Source: Paraburkholderia sp. CNPSo 3272 (GTDB lineage Bacteria; Pseudomonadota; Gammaproteobacteria; Burkholderiales; Burkholderiaceae). Taken from it: DNA of 64,000 nt. Numbering within the stretch: position 1 is the first letter of the stretch; every line of letters starts with the position of its first letter. Below the pieces are notes generated by a model that did no database searches, was not told the origin of the DNA, and worked only from the letters and a program-made list of their open reading frames with translations. Positions 21,213 through 29,960 of this stretch are shown piece by piece. Both the position numbers and the translations under genes were made by a program. Location of the stretch: positions 372,001 to 436,000 of the forward strand of contig NZ_JAMBPQ010000001.1 of NCBI RefSeq assembly GCF_024206495.1, in the 5' to 3' direction.

Positions 21213-21794
21213 TCAACGACCGCGGATCACGTCCGAGCGCGAGGTCGTCGTGACTCGCCCGTCCGGTCCGAAATGCACGTTGAAATACGCTTCGGGCGTC
21301 ACGCCCCCTTCCAGCCACTTCCAGCTCCACACCGTCTCCTTCTTCAAGCGGTAGCCGGCCACCTGCCCGGGCTTACCGAGTAAGCGCCGGACCTCGTCCT
21401 CACTCATGCCGACACGGATCTTCGCGAAGTTTTCAGCCGTGAGCGCCTGAGTGATGGCCACGAGTCGCCCGTTCGGACCGATGTCGACCATCCAGGTATT
21501 GAGGCCCTGCGGGCCGCGCGGATATTCGAGGCGCCGCGAGCCGTCGTCGAACACGCGCTCGGTCTCGGGCTTGCCCATTTGCTCTCGCACCTGCTCGAGC
21601 GTAGAGACGCCGGGCGTGAGGCCCTTGAGCAGCAGCGCGTCGGGCTTCACGGAATCGAAGAACGCCTTGAATCCCTGCCGGATGGTGTCGAGCATGGCAT
21701 CGAACTGGTGATCGTCGCAGCCGGAAAGCGTGAACGCCGCCGTGGCGGCGCACGCGAGCGCGAGCGAACGCGTGAATGAAAACGTGGGCTTCAT
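21213..21794 (-). CDS. Lipoprotein with tandem BamE/SmpA-like modules
   Basis: This encodes 193 residues with a lipoprotein signal peptide (lipobox LSGC, Cys at about residue 26). Two repeated modules resemble the SmpA/OmlA (BamE) fold: LLKGLTPGVSTLEQVREQMG with KPETERVFDDG, and later FAKIRVGMSEDEVRRLLGKP with VWSWKWLEGG. It is longer than classical BamE and may be a distinct outer-membrane-associated lipoprotein. It is 78 bp downstream of hpnL on the same strand and could be co-transcribed with the hopanoid genes. Confidence 0.78.
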   Translation of the reverse strand: MKPTFSFTRSLALACAATAAFTLSGCDDHQFDAMLDTIRQGFKAFFDSVKPDALLLKGLTPGVSTLEQVREQMGKPETERVFDDGSRRLEYPRGPQGLNTWMVDIGPNGRLVAITQALTAENFAKIRVGMSEDEVRRLLGKPGQVAGYRLKKETVWSWKWLEGGVTPEAYFNVHFGPDGRVTTTSRSDVIRGR

Positions 21795-21872
21795 GTTCTT
21801 GCTAACGCATCAACATGGGCTTGCGTCGACGCGCGCCGATCCGCCGCGCACCGACATGTCCACAATGTACCG

Positions 21873-22961
21873 TCAATGGACCTCTTCGTGCTGCGAGTCC
21901 CGCTTCGGGCGGGGCGCGCGTGCGGACACGCTCGCCGCGGCGGGCAGCGCATCAGCAGACTGCGCGGCGGCCTGCGCGCCGTGGCGCATGGCGCGACGTG
22001 TGCGAACGATTTCCGCGGCCTGCCACGAGAGCAGCGCGAGCACGCCGAACACCACTTCGCGCATGCGCTTGACGAGCGCGAGCGAGAACGCCACGTCCTG
22101 GCTCACGCCAAAAAGCTGCGCGAGCAGCACCACGGCGACTTCCTGCACGCCGAGGCCGGCGGGCACCATGAAGGCGGCATGGCGCACGGCCTGGGTGATG
22201 GCTTCGATGGCGAGCGCATCGCCCACCGTCACCGGATGGCCGAGCAGCGCGAGCGCCCACCACGTCTCGAACGCGCCGAGCATGTAGCCGCCGAGCTGCC
22301 AGAAGAAAGCGCGGACCATGAGGCCCGTGCGCGACATCAGCGCGTCGAGATCGGCATCGAGCTGCTTGCCGTCGATGCCGAGCATGAGTGGATTATCGGC
22401 GCCGAGCAGCTTCGCGGCCCAGCGTTCGATCGCATGGAAAACGCCACCGCGCCGCACCAGAAGCACGGCGAGCACCGGCAGCGGCGCCGAGAGCACGAGC
22501 GCCAGTGCGAGCGTGACGATGGTGCGCAGCGAACCGCCGTCGCCTGTCGCCGCGACGATCAGCACGACGCCGAGCGCCGAGAACGCGTATTGCACGGCGA
22601 TCGTCACGAACACCTCGACGATCACCGAAGCCGTGACCTCGCTCGCATTGCGCACCTTCCAGCGCGCGAGGCGAATGCCGACGAGTTCGCCGCCCACGCC
22701 GACCACGGGCAGCAGCCGGTTCACGGCCTCGCGCACGGTCGCGGTCCACCAGAGGAAGCTCAGCGGTGCGCGCTTGTCGAGCAGGAGGCGCCACGCATGC
22801 GCGTCGAGCAGGAGCGGCAACGCGTGGAACGGCACGAGCCAGAGCAGCATGGGGCCTGCCGTGCCGATCACACGCAGCACGTCGTGCGCGCCGTTATGGA
22901 CGACGAGACCAATCAGGATGGCGATCCCGAGGGGCAGGCCCAGCCATTGCAGCCACTTCAT
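21873..22961 (-). CDS. hpnL: Hopanoid-associated integral membrane protein HpnL
   Basis: This 362-residue polytopic membrane protein belongs to the lysylphosphatidylglycerol-synthase/flippase-like transmembrane family (WWTATVREAVNRLLPVVGVG is the landmark; also MVPAGLGVQEVAVVLLAQLF). It is the last of hpnI-J-K-L. Its start forms an ATGA overlap with hpnK. HpnL is presumed to help handle or move modified hopanoids, and the mechanism is not known. The C-terminal 30 residues are low-complexity and charged. Confidence 0.88.
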   Translation of the reverse strand: MKWLQWLGLPLGIAILIGLVVHNGAHDVLRVIGTAGPMLLWLVPFHALPLLLDAHAWRLLLDKRAPLSFLWWTATVREAVNRLLPVVGVGGELVGIRLARWKVRNASEVTASVIVEVFVTIAVQYAFSALGVVLIVAATGDGGSLRTIVTLALALVLSAPLPVLAVLLVRRGGVFHAIERWAAKLLGADNPLMLGIDGKQLDADLDALMSRTGLMVRAFFWQLGGYMLGAFETWWALALLGHPVTVGDALAIEAITQAVRHAAFMVPAGLGVQEVAVVLLAQLFGVSQDVAFSLALVKRMREVVFGVLALLSWQAAEIVRTRRAMRHGAQAAAQSADALPAAASVSARAPRPKRDSQHEEVH

Positions 22962-23860
22962 GACACCGGCACCTCGGGGCCGCGTGACGCGGCGAGCCCG
23001 CAGCCCGAAGCTGCGCCGAAGAACACGTCGGTGAAGCCGCCCCGGCGCACGCGCGCTTGCGCGAGCGCCGCGGCGACGCGTGGCGAGATCAGCGCGCCGA
23101 ATTCGTCGGCGTGGCGATACGTCTGCATCGAGGGCGTGAGGGGTCCTTCGCGCGCTTCATCGGCGAGCGCCGGATGGCAGTAGATCTCGCCCACGCCCTG
23201 CGCGGGCAGATTCGCGAGCGCCTCGAGCACGGCTGCCTCGTCCATTGCGCCCGTCTTCGCGATGCCGACCACGTAGTCGTTGTGCGCAACCCCCGCACGC
23301 GCAAGCCGCGCGCGCACGAGCGCGAGCCAGGGCTTGAGCGCGAACGGCGCGCCTGCCTCGAGCGGCAGACGCATCGCACGCAGACCATAGTCGCGGCCGA
23401 TCTCGAGGATCAGCGCGAGCACCGTCGGATGCAGGTGAAAATGCTTGTGCGTATTCACGTGATCGAGCGCGAGCCCGGTCGCCGCGAACGCTTCGAACTG
23501 CGCGCGGATCTCCTTTGCGAGCTGCCTGCGCACGTGCGGCAGGAAGAAGAAACGCACGCCGTCGCGGACCATGTTGTCGCCGAAACGCCCTTGCGAATCG
23601 ACGAGCGCGGGAATCTGCGCGCGCGGCAGCATGGCCGCGCCATCGGCCAGCACCAGATGCAGCCCCACGCGCAAACCCGGCGTGCGGCGCGCCCGCGCCA
23701 CGGCGTCCGCCGCGGCGGGCGCGGCCACCATCAGGCTCGCGCAGTCGAGCACGCCCTCGCGATGCGCGCGCTCCACCGCCGCATTGACCCGCTCATGCAG
23801 GCCAAAGTCGTCGGCGGTGAAGATGAGCGCGCGCGCATCGTGAGACGAGCGGTCCATCAT
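22958..23860 (-). CDS. hpnK: Hopanoid-associated YdjC-family deacetylase HpnK
   Basis: The open frame extends upstream inside hpnJ, but the ATG at 23858-23860 overlaps the hpnJ stop as ATGA and fits the protein (300 residues; a second ATG follows directly). Metal-binding motifs of the YdjC/ChbG carbohydrate deacetylases are present: FTADDFGLHERVN near the N-terminus and NTHKHFHLHPTVL in the middle. In Burkholderia, HpnK is reported to deacetylate the N-acetylglucosamine that HpnI adds to bacteriohopanetetrol, before HpnJ acts. Confidence 0.9.
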   Translation of the reverse strand: MMDRSSHDARALIFTADDFGLHERVNAAVERAHREGVLDCASLMVAAPAAADAVARARRTPGLRVGLHLVLADGAAMLPRAQIPALVDSQGRFGDNMVRDGVRFFFLPHVRRQLAKEIRAQFEAFAATGLALDHVNTHKHFHLHPTVLALILEIGRDYGLRAMRLPLEAGAPFALKPWLALVRARLARAGVAHNDYVVGIAKTGAMDEAAVLEALANLPAQGVGEIYCHPALADEAREGPLTPSMQTYRHADEFGALISPRVAAALAQARVRRGGFTDVFFGAASGCGLAASRGPEVPVS

Positions 23861-25278
23861 GCCTCGTGTGCGCGCAGGAAGCGGAAGAACTCCACGCCTT
23901 CGCGCAGACGCCGCTTCATCATGTCCCAGCTCGTGAGCATCTCGCGCACGATCTCCCAGATCTTCGACGGCCGGAAATAGAACTGCCGGTAAAACTGTTC
24001 GAGGTGGTGATAGATCTCGTCGCGCGACAGGTGCGCATAGCCGATCGCCGCCAGTTGCACGCCTTCCTTGCTCACCAGGTTGATGGTCTTGTTCTCTTCC
24101 ATCCAGCCGTTTTCCACGGCCTGCTTGTAGAGCGTCGTGCCCGGATAGGGCGCGGCCAGCGACACCTGAATCGTATGCGGATTGATTTCCTTCGCATACT
24201 CGATCGTCTTCTTGATCGTGTCCTGCGTCTCGCCGGGCAGCCCCAGGATGAAGGTGCCGTGAACCTTGATGCCGAGCTTCTTGCAGTCGGCGCTGAAGCG
24301 GCGCGCGAAGTCCGTACGCACGCCCTTCTTGATGTTCACGAGAATCTGGTCGTCGCCCGATTCGAAGCCCACGAGCAGCAGGCGCAGGCCGTTTTCCTTC
24401 ATGACCTTGAGCGTCTTGTACGGCACGTTCGCCTTCGCGTTGCACGACCACGTCATGCCGAGCTTGCCGAGGCCAATGGCGATCGCTTCGGCGCGCGGCA
24501 GGTCGTCGGTGAAGGTGTCGTCGTCGAACATGAGCTCCTTGACTTCAGGCATGTTCTCGCGGATCCACTTCGCTTCCTCCAGCACGTTCTCGACCGAACG
24601 CGTGCGGTAGACGTGGCCGCTCACGGTCTGCGGCCACAGGCAGAACGTGCAGCGCGACTTGCAGCCCCGGCCCGTGTAGATCGACACATACGGGTAGTTC
24701 AGGTAGCCGATGAAGTAATTCTCGATCTTCAGGTCGCGCTTGTAGATCGGCGCGACGAACGGCAGCGAGTCCATGTCTTCCAGCACCGGACGGCCCGGGT
24801 TGTGCTCGATCGAGCCGTCCTTCGCGCGCCAGGAGATGCCCTTGACCTCGGCCAGCGGCATGCCTTCGGCGATTTCCTTGCAGGTGAAGTCGAATTCCTC
24901 GCGGCAGACGAAATCGATCGCCTCGCTCGCGGTCAGCGAATTGTGCGGATCGACCTGCACCTTCGCGCCCACCAGACCGATGACGATCGACGGCTTGCGC
25001 TTCTTGAGGTCTTCGCTGAAGAGCGCATCGGTCGGGAACGACGGCGTGCTCGTGTGGATGATGACGAGGTCGTATGCGGCTGCAATCTTCAGCGTCTCTT
25101 CCACGCCCAGACCGTCGGCCGGCGCGTCGAGCACGCGGCTGTCGGGCACGAGGGCCGCGGGCTGCGCGAGCCAGGTGGGATACCAGAACGAGCGGATCTC
25201 GCGCTTTGCCTGGTAGCGCGAGCCCGCGCCACCGTCGAAGCCGTCATACGACGGGGCCTGCAGAAACAGCGTTTTCAT
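23857..25278 (-). CDS. hpnJ: Hopanoid-associated B12-binding radical SAM protein HpnJ
   Basis: This encodes 473 residues. The N-terminal part is a cobalamin-binding-like domain (FLQAPSYDGFDGGAGSRYQA at the start). The radical SAM domain carries the cluster motif CKSRCTFC (about residue 205), with FDDDTFTDD and GLPGETQDTIKKTI further on. Known HpnJ enzymes convert bacteriohopanetetrol glucosamine into the cyclitol ether. It overlaps hpnK by ATGA and is separated from hpnI by about 157 bp containing the 14-bp repeat array. Its codon choice is less GC-extreme than that of its neighbours. Confidence 0.93.
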   Translation of the reverse strand: MKTLFLQAPSYDGFDGGAGSRYQAKREIRSFWYPTWLAQPAALVPDSRVLDAPADGLGVEETLKIAAAYDLVIIHTSTPSFPTDALFSEDLKKRKPSIVIGLVGAKVQVDPHNSLTASEAIDFVCREEFDFTCKEIAEGMPLAEVKGISWRAKDGSIEHNPGRPVLEDMDSLPFVAPIYKRDLKIENYFIGYLNYPYVSIYTGRGCKSRCTFCLWPQTVSGHVYRTRSVENVLEEAKWIRENMPEVKELMFDDDTFTDDLPRAEAIAIGLGKLGMTWSCNAKANVPYKTLKVMKENGLRLLLVGFESGDDQILVNIKKGVRTDFARRFSADCKKLGIKVHGTFILGLPGETQDTIKKTIEYAKEINPHTIQVSLAAPYPGTTLYKQAVENGWMEENKTINLVSKEGVQLAAIGYAHLSRDEIYHHLEQFYRQFYFRPSKIWEIVREMLTSWDMMKRRLREGVEFFRFLRAHEA

Positions 25279-25334
25279 GCGATGAGTGCTCCGGGTACCC
25301 GTACTGTGTCGGGTGATGATTGAGGTGACAATTC

Positions 25335-25430
25335 GGTATAAAAAGCGCGGTATAAAAAGCGCGGTATAAAAAGCGCGGTATAAAAAGCGCGGTATAAAAA
25401 GCGCGCTACAACAGCGCGGTATAAAAGCGG
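25335..25430. repeat. 14-bp tandem repeat between hpnI and hpnJ
   Basis: Five exact contiguous copies of GGTATAAAAAGCGC occupy 25335-25404. A degraded 13-nt unit (25405-25417) and a near copy GGTATAAAAGCGG (25418-25430) follow. The array begins 5 bp beyond the hpnI stop and ends 56 bp before the hpnJ start. There are no spacers, so it is not a CRISPR array. Each unit has a TATAAA/TTTATA core, AT-rich inside very GC-rich DNA, and could affect transcription or mRNA structure between the two genes. Confidence 0.95.
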
Positions 25431-25435
25431 CGACC

Positions 25436-26725
25436 TCAGCGAGCGTCCGATCCTTCGACGGCAGGCCGCCGCGCGCTCGCGGGCCTGGCCATGGCGGAAG
25501 GCGCTGCGGCCTCGGGATTGGCGACGCTCACGCGCACGCCGCGCCAGATCACGTGCGAGCCGAACGCGGCGGAAAGCCACTGCAAAGCCAGCAGCACGTC
25601 GCGCAACGGCACGAGCGGCAAATCGCGCCAGAACCCGCGCCAGCTCCCGCTCGCTCGCGCATGCAGTATCAAACGCGCAATGATACCCGCCATCGTGGCC
25701 GTGGCGAGTCCGGCCAGCGCCGCGCGCGTCGTCGCGCACGCGCCGATGCCCGCGCCGGCCGCGAGCAGGCCGTAGAACAGCGCGCCCAGCACGAGCCACG
25801 GCGTGGGAAACGTGATGAACAGCGAAGCGAAGCCCGCCGGATTCACCGAGCGGATGGTGCGCAACCAGCGCGTCTCGCGCAGCCAGAGCGAGCCGAAGGT
25901 CGGCTCGATCACGTCGGTGGCGACCACCACCGGCGCCAGCACCGTGGCGAGGCCATGATCGCGCGCATAGCGGGCGAGCAGATAGTCGTCGGCGAGACAG
26001 TCCTTGAGTGCGGCGAAACCCCCGATACGCTCGAGCGTCGCACGGGAAAGCGCGAGCGTCGCGCCAAAACCGAACGCGCGCGAGCCTGTGGAATGCGCCA
26101 CGCGCACCGAAGGCGCGAACCACTCGTTGATGAAGAGCGCGCCCACGCGGGGCCAGAAACCACCGATGCTGCGGGCGCTGTAAAGACAGGTCACGACGCC
26201 CACGTCCGGGTCGGCGAGCGGCGCGGTGACGATCTCCAGATAGTCGGGCTCGACGGCGATATCGCTGTCGGCCACGACGATCGCGTCGTAGCGCGCGCGC
26301 GCCGCCAGATTGATGAGGTTGCTCACCTTGAGATTGCTGCCGTGCACGCGCGGGTCGATCACGAGCTCGATGTCGTGGCCGGGATACGCCGCCTGCAACC
26401 GGCGCACCACGGCAATGGCCGGATCCGCCGACGACGACACGCCGAACAGCAACTGAAAGCGCGGATGCCGCTGTTCGCAGAAGGTCGCGAGATTCTCGTA
26501 GAGACGCGGCTCGGCGCCGCACAAGGGCTTGAGCACACTCACGGGCTGCGGTTGCGCACGGCGCGCGCGGCGCGCGGCTTCGCGCACGAGCGCGGCCGAA
26601 CCGAGGCGCGGCATCGTCAGCGCGGCCACGAGGCCGTAGAAAGCAGCCACGCCGCACAGCACGACCACGACCCAGACGAGCGCGGGCCAGGGCGCCGGGA
26701 TGGCGAAAATCTGCGCCACCGTCAT
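25436..26725 (-). CDS. hpnI: Hopanoid-associated glycosyltransferase HpnI
   Basis: This 429-residue family 2 glycosyltransferase has an N-terminal membrane helix (ALVWVVVVLCGVAAFYGLVA) and a cytoplasmic catalytic domain (SVLKPLCGAEPRLYENL, VVADSDIAVEPDYLE with the DxD-like acidic pair, LADDYLLARYARDHG). C-terminal membrane helices follow. Known HpnI transfers N-acetylglucosamine to bacteriohopanetetrol. It is the first gene of the hpnIJKL unit. The promoter should be in the 700-bp gap upstream. Confidence 0.9.
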   Translation of the reverse strand: MTVAQIFAIPAPWPALVWVVVVLCGVAAFYGLVAALTMPRLGSAALVREAARRARRAQPQPVSVLKPLCGAEPRLYENLATFCEQRHPRFQLLFGVSSSADPAIAVVRRLQAAYPGHDIELVIDPRVHGSNLKVSNLINLAARARYDAIVVADSDIAVEPDYLEIVTAPLADPDVGVVTCLYSARSIGGFWPRVGALFINEWFAPSVRVAHSTGSRAFGFGATLALSRATLERIGGFAALKDCLADDYLLARYARDHGLATVLAPVVVATDVIEPTFGSLWLRETRWLRTIRSVNPAGFASLFITFPTPWLVLGALFYGLLAAGAGIGACATTRAALAGLATATMAGIIARLILHARASGSWRGFWRDLPLVPLRDVLLALQWLSAAFGSHVIWRGVRVSVANPEAAAPSAMARPASARRPAVEGSDAR

Positions 26726-27426
26726 GACGCGCCGCCTTGCCGGGTCACGTGGGCCAAGCCGCGCTCGCCGCGGGCTGCGCGCAAGGGGAGAAGCTCCTGC
26801 GGTGCCCCGACCGGAATTCGCGTTTCACCACGTACCATTTCCCTGCCCTGAAAATCCAGAATAAGCCGCGCATCTTAGCCGCAATACGAATTTGAAGCAG
26901 GAAACCAGACAATGGATGCCGGTTTGCACGATGCGAGGCAATTGAACAAACAATGAATGGAGATAAACCATCGTATGAAACATTGGACATGGTCGATCCC
27001 CGATTCGACGCCAAAAATTGTATCAGCAAGCTCCGTCAGTTGCTTCCGACGGACGCGGGAAAATGCGTTGCCAAAGTCGTAAAAGCGTAACTATTTCAGT
27101 GATTAAACAGCTGCCTTCCAGAGCTTTTCCGCCCCGAAAAAATTCGGTAAGCCTATAGAAATGATCCTTTAATAACTTTGAATTGAAAGAGCGCGCTTGA
27201 CATTTAAACAGGAGTGGTTCTCGTTAATATTCAAATCGACTGGCGTAAGCGCAGTCAGCCATTTCTGAACCCACGCCGGCGGCATGGGTTCCCGAAGGGC
27301 GCCAGCATGAACGAAAGGGGTTTGGCACAATGGCCGCACCTTGCGACTGCCTTGCGGCCTCGCGTCGAGCAAACCGGCGACGCACGGCACGTGCGTCGCG
27401 CTCTCGATACAGGCCCACGCTAGCCC
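26726..27426. other. Intergenic region, AT-rich centre, no gene seen
   Basis: These 700 bp lie between the divergent hpnI and the flavin-dependent oxidoreductase genes. Positions about 26860-27250 are clearly richer in A and T than the rest of the window, as expected for promoters. TTGACA occurs at 27197-27202 but has no good -10 at standard spacing. Short open frames here have no ribosome sites or recognisable product. I see no RNA gene or terminator. Confidence 0.5.
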
Positions 27427-28431
27427 ATGACCCTCTTCTCCGTACTCGACCTCTCGCCCATCCCCGCTGGCTCCCATGCCGGCGCCGCGCTGCACAACAC
27501 GCTCGATCTCGCCCGGCACGCCGAGCGACTCGGCTACCACCGCTTCTGGCTCGCCGAGCATCACAACATGACGGGGATCGCCAGCGCGGCGACTTCGGTG
27601 GTGATCGGCTACGTGGCGGGCGGCACGCAGACCATCCGCGTGGGCTCGGGCGGGATCATGCTGCCGAACCACGCGCCGCTCGTGATTGCCGAGCAGTTCG
27701 GCACGCTCGAAGCGCTCTACCCCGGCCGCATCGACCTCGGCCTCGGGCGCGCGCCCGGCACCGACCAGACCACGGCGCGCGCGTTGCGCCGCGACCTGCA
27801 GGGCAGCGCCGACAGCTTCCCCGACGACGTGGCCGAACTGCAGCGCTATTTCGCCGCGCCTGTCGAAGGCCAGCGCGTGCGCGCGGTGCCCGGCGCCGGG
27901 TTGAACGTGCCGCTCTATATCCTCGGCTCGAGCCTCTATGGCGCCCAGCTCGCGGCGGCCATGGGTCTGCCGTTCGCGTTCGCCTCGCACTTCGCGCCCG
28001 ACCATCTGCTCACGGCGCTGCGTCTGTACCGTTCGCAGTTCCGTCCGTCGGCGGTGCTCGCGAGGCCCCATGCGATGGTCGGCGTGAACGTGTTCGGCGC
28101 GCCCACCAACGAAGAAGCGCGCTTTCTCTTCACCTCGCTGCAGCAGCAGTTCGTGAATCTGCGGCGCGGCACGCCGGGGCAGTTGCCTGCGCCGGTCGAG
28201 CAGATCGCGGCCAACGAGTTCGAACTCGCCGGCGTGTCGCACTCGCTCGCCTGCTCCGTGGTGGGCGACCAGGAAACCGTGCGCGCGGGCCTCGCCTCGG
28301 TGATCGAGCAGACCGGCGCCGACGAGCTCATCGTCACCGCACAGATCTACGATCACGCGGCGCGCCTGCGTTCGTTCGAGATGGCGGCGCAAGCGCGCGA
28401 GGAATTGAAGGAAGCCGCGGCGGGACGGTAA
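27427..28431 (+). CDS. LLM-class flavin-dependent oxidoreductase (YhbW/luciferase-like)
   Basis: This 334-residue protein is of the bacterial luciferase-like monooxygenase superfamily ([21 protein letters not shown] near residue 30, cited as [51 protein letters not shown]). These motifs build the TIM-barrel FMN site. Proteins of this subgroup (YhbW-like) use reduced flavin, but the physiological substrate is unknown. It ends 27 bp before the convergent alpha/beta hydrolase. Confidence 0.9.
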   Translation: MTLFSVLDLSPIPAGSHAGAALHNTLDLARHAERLGYHRFWLAEHHNMTGIASAATSVVIGYVAGGTQTIRVGSGGIMLPNHAPLVIAEQFGTLEALYPGRIDLGLGRAPGTDQTTARALRRDLQGSADSFPDDVAELQRYFAAPVEGQRVRAVPGAGLNVPLYILGSSLYGAQLAAAMGLPFAFASHFAPDHLLTALRLYRSQFRPSAVLARPHAMVGVNVFGAPTNEEARFLFTSLQQQFVNLRRGTPGQLPAPVEQIAANEFELAGVSHSLACSVVGDQETVRAGLASVIEQTGADELIVTAQIYDHAARLRSFEMAAQAREELKEAAAGR

Positions 28432-28458
28432 CCACCGCGCCCGCCCTCGAGCGCGCCG

Positions 28459-29568
28459 TCAGCGCGATGTGTTCAACGCGTCGAGGCCCTTGAGCAGCGC
28501 GGCATGGAACGCCCGCGGATCCTGCATCTGCGGCGCGTGCCCGAGATCGGCGAATTCAACGAGCGTCGCGTGGGGAATGGCGCGCTGCGCGGCTTTCGCC
28601 AGCGCCGGATAGTGCCCGAGCTGTGCGCGCGCCTCGGGCGGCGCGAGATCCTTGCCGATGGCGGTCGTGTCCTTGTCGCCGATGAGCAAGAGCGTCGGCA
28701 TCTGCAACTGGCCGAACTCATAGATCACCGGCTGCGTGTAGATCATGTCGTAGAGCAGCGCGGAGTCCCACGCTACCTGCGTCTTGCCCGGCCCGCGATA
28801 CATGCCCGCGAGCATCTGCACCCACGGCTCGTAGGCCGGCCGCCACTGGCCCGCGTAATAAGTGGCCTGCTCGTAGCGGCGAATACCGTCGGCGCTCGTC
28901 TTGAGTTCGCGCGCGTACCAGTCGTCCACCGAAATCGACGGCACGCCCTTCGCCTTCCAGTCTTCGAGCCCGATCGGGTTCACGAGCACGAGCTGCTCGG
29001 TTTCGCGCGGATACATGAGTGCGTAGCGCACCGCGAGCATGCCGCCCGTCGAATGACCGACAATCGTCGCATCATGCACGCCGAGCGCCGCGAGCAGCGC
29101 ATGCGTGTTGCGCGCGAGCTGCTGGAAGCTGAACTGATACGCAGCGGGCTTGCTCGATTTGCAAAAGCCGATCTGGTCCGGCGCGATCACGCGGTAGCCC
29201 GCGGCGTGCAACTCGCGGATGCTGGCATCCCACGTCGCCGAGCAGAAGTTCTTGCCATGCAGCAGGACCACGGTGCGTCCGTTCGGTTTCGCGGGCTGCA
29301 CGTCCATGTACGCCATATGCAGCGTTTGGCCCTGCGAAACGAACGCAAAGTCATGCACGGGATGCGGATACTCGAAGCCCTCCAGCTCGGGACCGTACGC
29401 GGGGCCGTCGGGCGTCTCGGTCGCGGCTTGCACTGACGCCGCCGTCGACGGCGCGGCCCCGCTTGCGTCGGGGTCGGCAGCGAGGGCGGCGTGACAGAGC
29501 GCGGCCGCACTCAGCGCGACGACGAAGGGGGCAAAGCGGGCAAGCGTGTGGTTCAGGATGGCTCTCAT
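28459..29568 (-). CDS. Secreted alpha/beta hydrolase
   Basis: I choose the ATG at 29566-29568 because it begins a signal peptide (FAPFVVALSAAALCHAALAA); the open frame extends further upstream without features. This gives 369 residues. The catalytic triad can be placed: Ser in GHSTGG, an acid in LLIGDKDTTA and His in DLGHAPQMQDP. A lid-like insertion follows the nucleophile. The substrate is unknown; lipase/esterase or epoxide-hydrolase-like activity is possible. It is expected in the periplasm or outside the cell. Confidence 0.87.
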   Translation of the reverse strand: MRAILNHTLARFAPFVVALSAAALCHAALAADPDASGAAPSTAASVQAATETPDGPAYGPELEGFEYPHPVHDFAFVSQGQTLHMAYMDVQPAKPNGRTVVLLHGKNFCSATWDASIRELHAAGYRVIAPDQIGFCKSSKPAAYQFSFQQLARNTHALLAALGVHDATIVGHSTGGMLAVRYALMYPRETEQLVLVNPIGLEDWKAKGVPSISVDDWYARELKTSADGIRRYEQATYYAGQWRPAYEPWVQMLAGMYRGPGKTQVAWDSALLYDMIYTQPVIYEFGQLQMPTLLLIGDKDTTAIGKDLAPPEARAQLGHYPALAKAAQRAIPHATLVEFADLGHAPQMQDPRAFHAALLKGLDALNTSR

Positions 29569-29825
29569 CGACGGGAGATCGGGCGAAAGGTCGGACAGAA
29601 AACAGAACGGCGAAATGGCGCCGGTACAGCCAGCGATTCTAGCGGCCCCGCTGCGCTCGTGCCGGCTTTCTCGCCCGCGAACCTGTGCGGCATGCCATTT
29701 GCTGCTCACCAACGCCTCGCGCGAATGCGGCGCGCATGTCTGGCCCTGCGCACAGGCAATTCGCGCTACGCTGCATTCGGTGCTAGAACAGTCAATACAG
29801 CACGCAAGAGACGTCCGCGACGCGA

Positions 29826-29848
29826 GCGATGCACGCGTGCTGCATCGC
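29826..29848. other. 8-bp inverted repeat in the glgC upstream region
   Basis: GCGATGCA (29826-29833) is mirrored by TGCATCGC (29841-29848) across a 7-nt loop. It lies 113 bp before the glgC start within the 390-bp gap 29569-29960 between the divergent hydrolase and glgC. No T run follows. It may be an operator or leader hairpin. Nothing else in the gap is recognisable. Confidence 0.5.
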
Positions 29849-29960
29849 GTAACGCGCCGCGTCAGGGACGCGTCAGGCACGAAAAAGTAGGACCGCGCGG
29901 GCCCGGCACGACGAGGCGGGCCGCGGCGGCCATACCGGGGGGCACAACAAGGAGACGACC

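Noticed and set aside
22958-24451. Longer HpnK of 497 residues
   Set aside because: The N-terminal extension is an out-of-frame reading of hpnJ. The ATGA overlap at 23860 gives a protein of family length.
25335-25430. CRISPR array
   Set aside because: The units are contiguous with no spacers and there are no cas genes.
26745-27029. Minus-strand open frame of 94 codons upstream of hpnI
   Set aside because: It lies in the AT-rich promoter gap and lacks a ribosome site and any protein-like pattern.
27197-27202. TTGACA as -35 box of a promoter for the flavin oxidoreductase
   Set aside because: No acceptable -10 is found at 16-18 bp; the nearest AT-rich hexamer (TTAATA) is 21 bp away.
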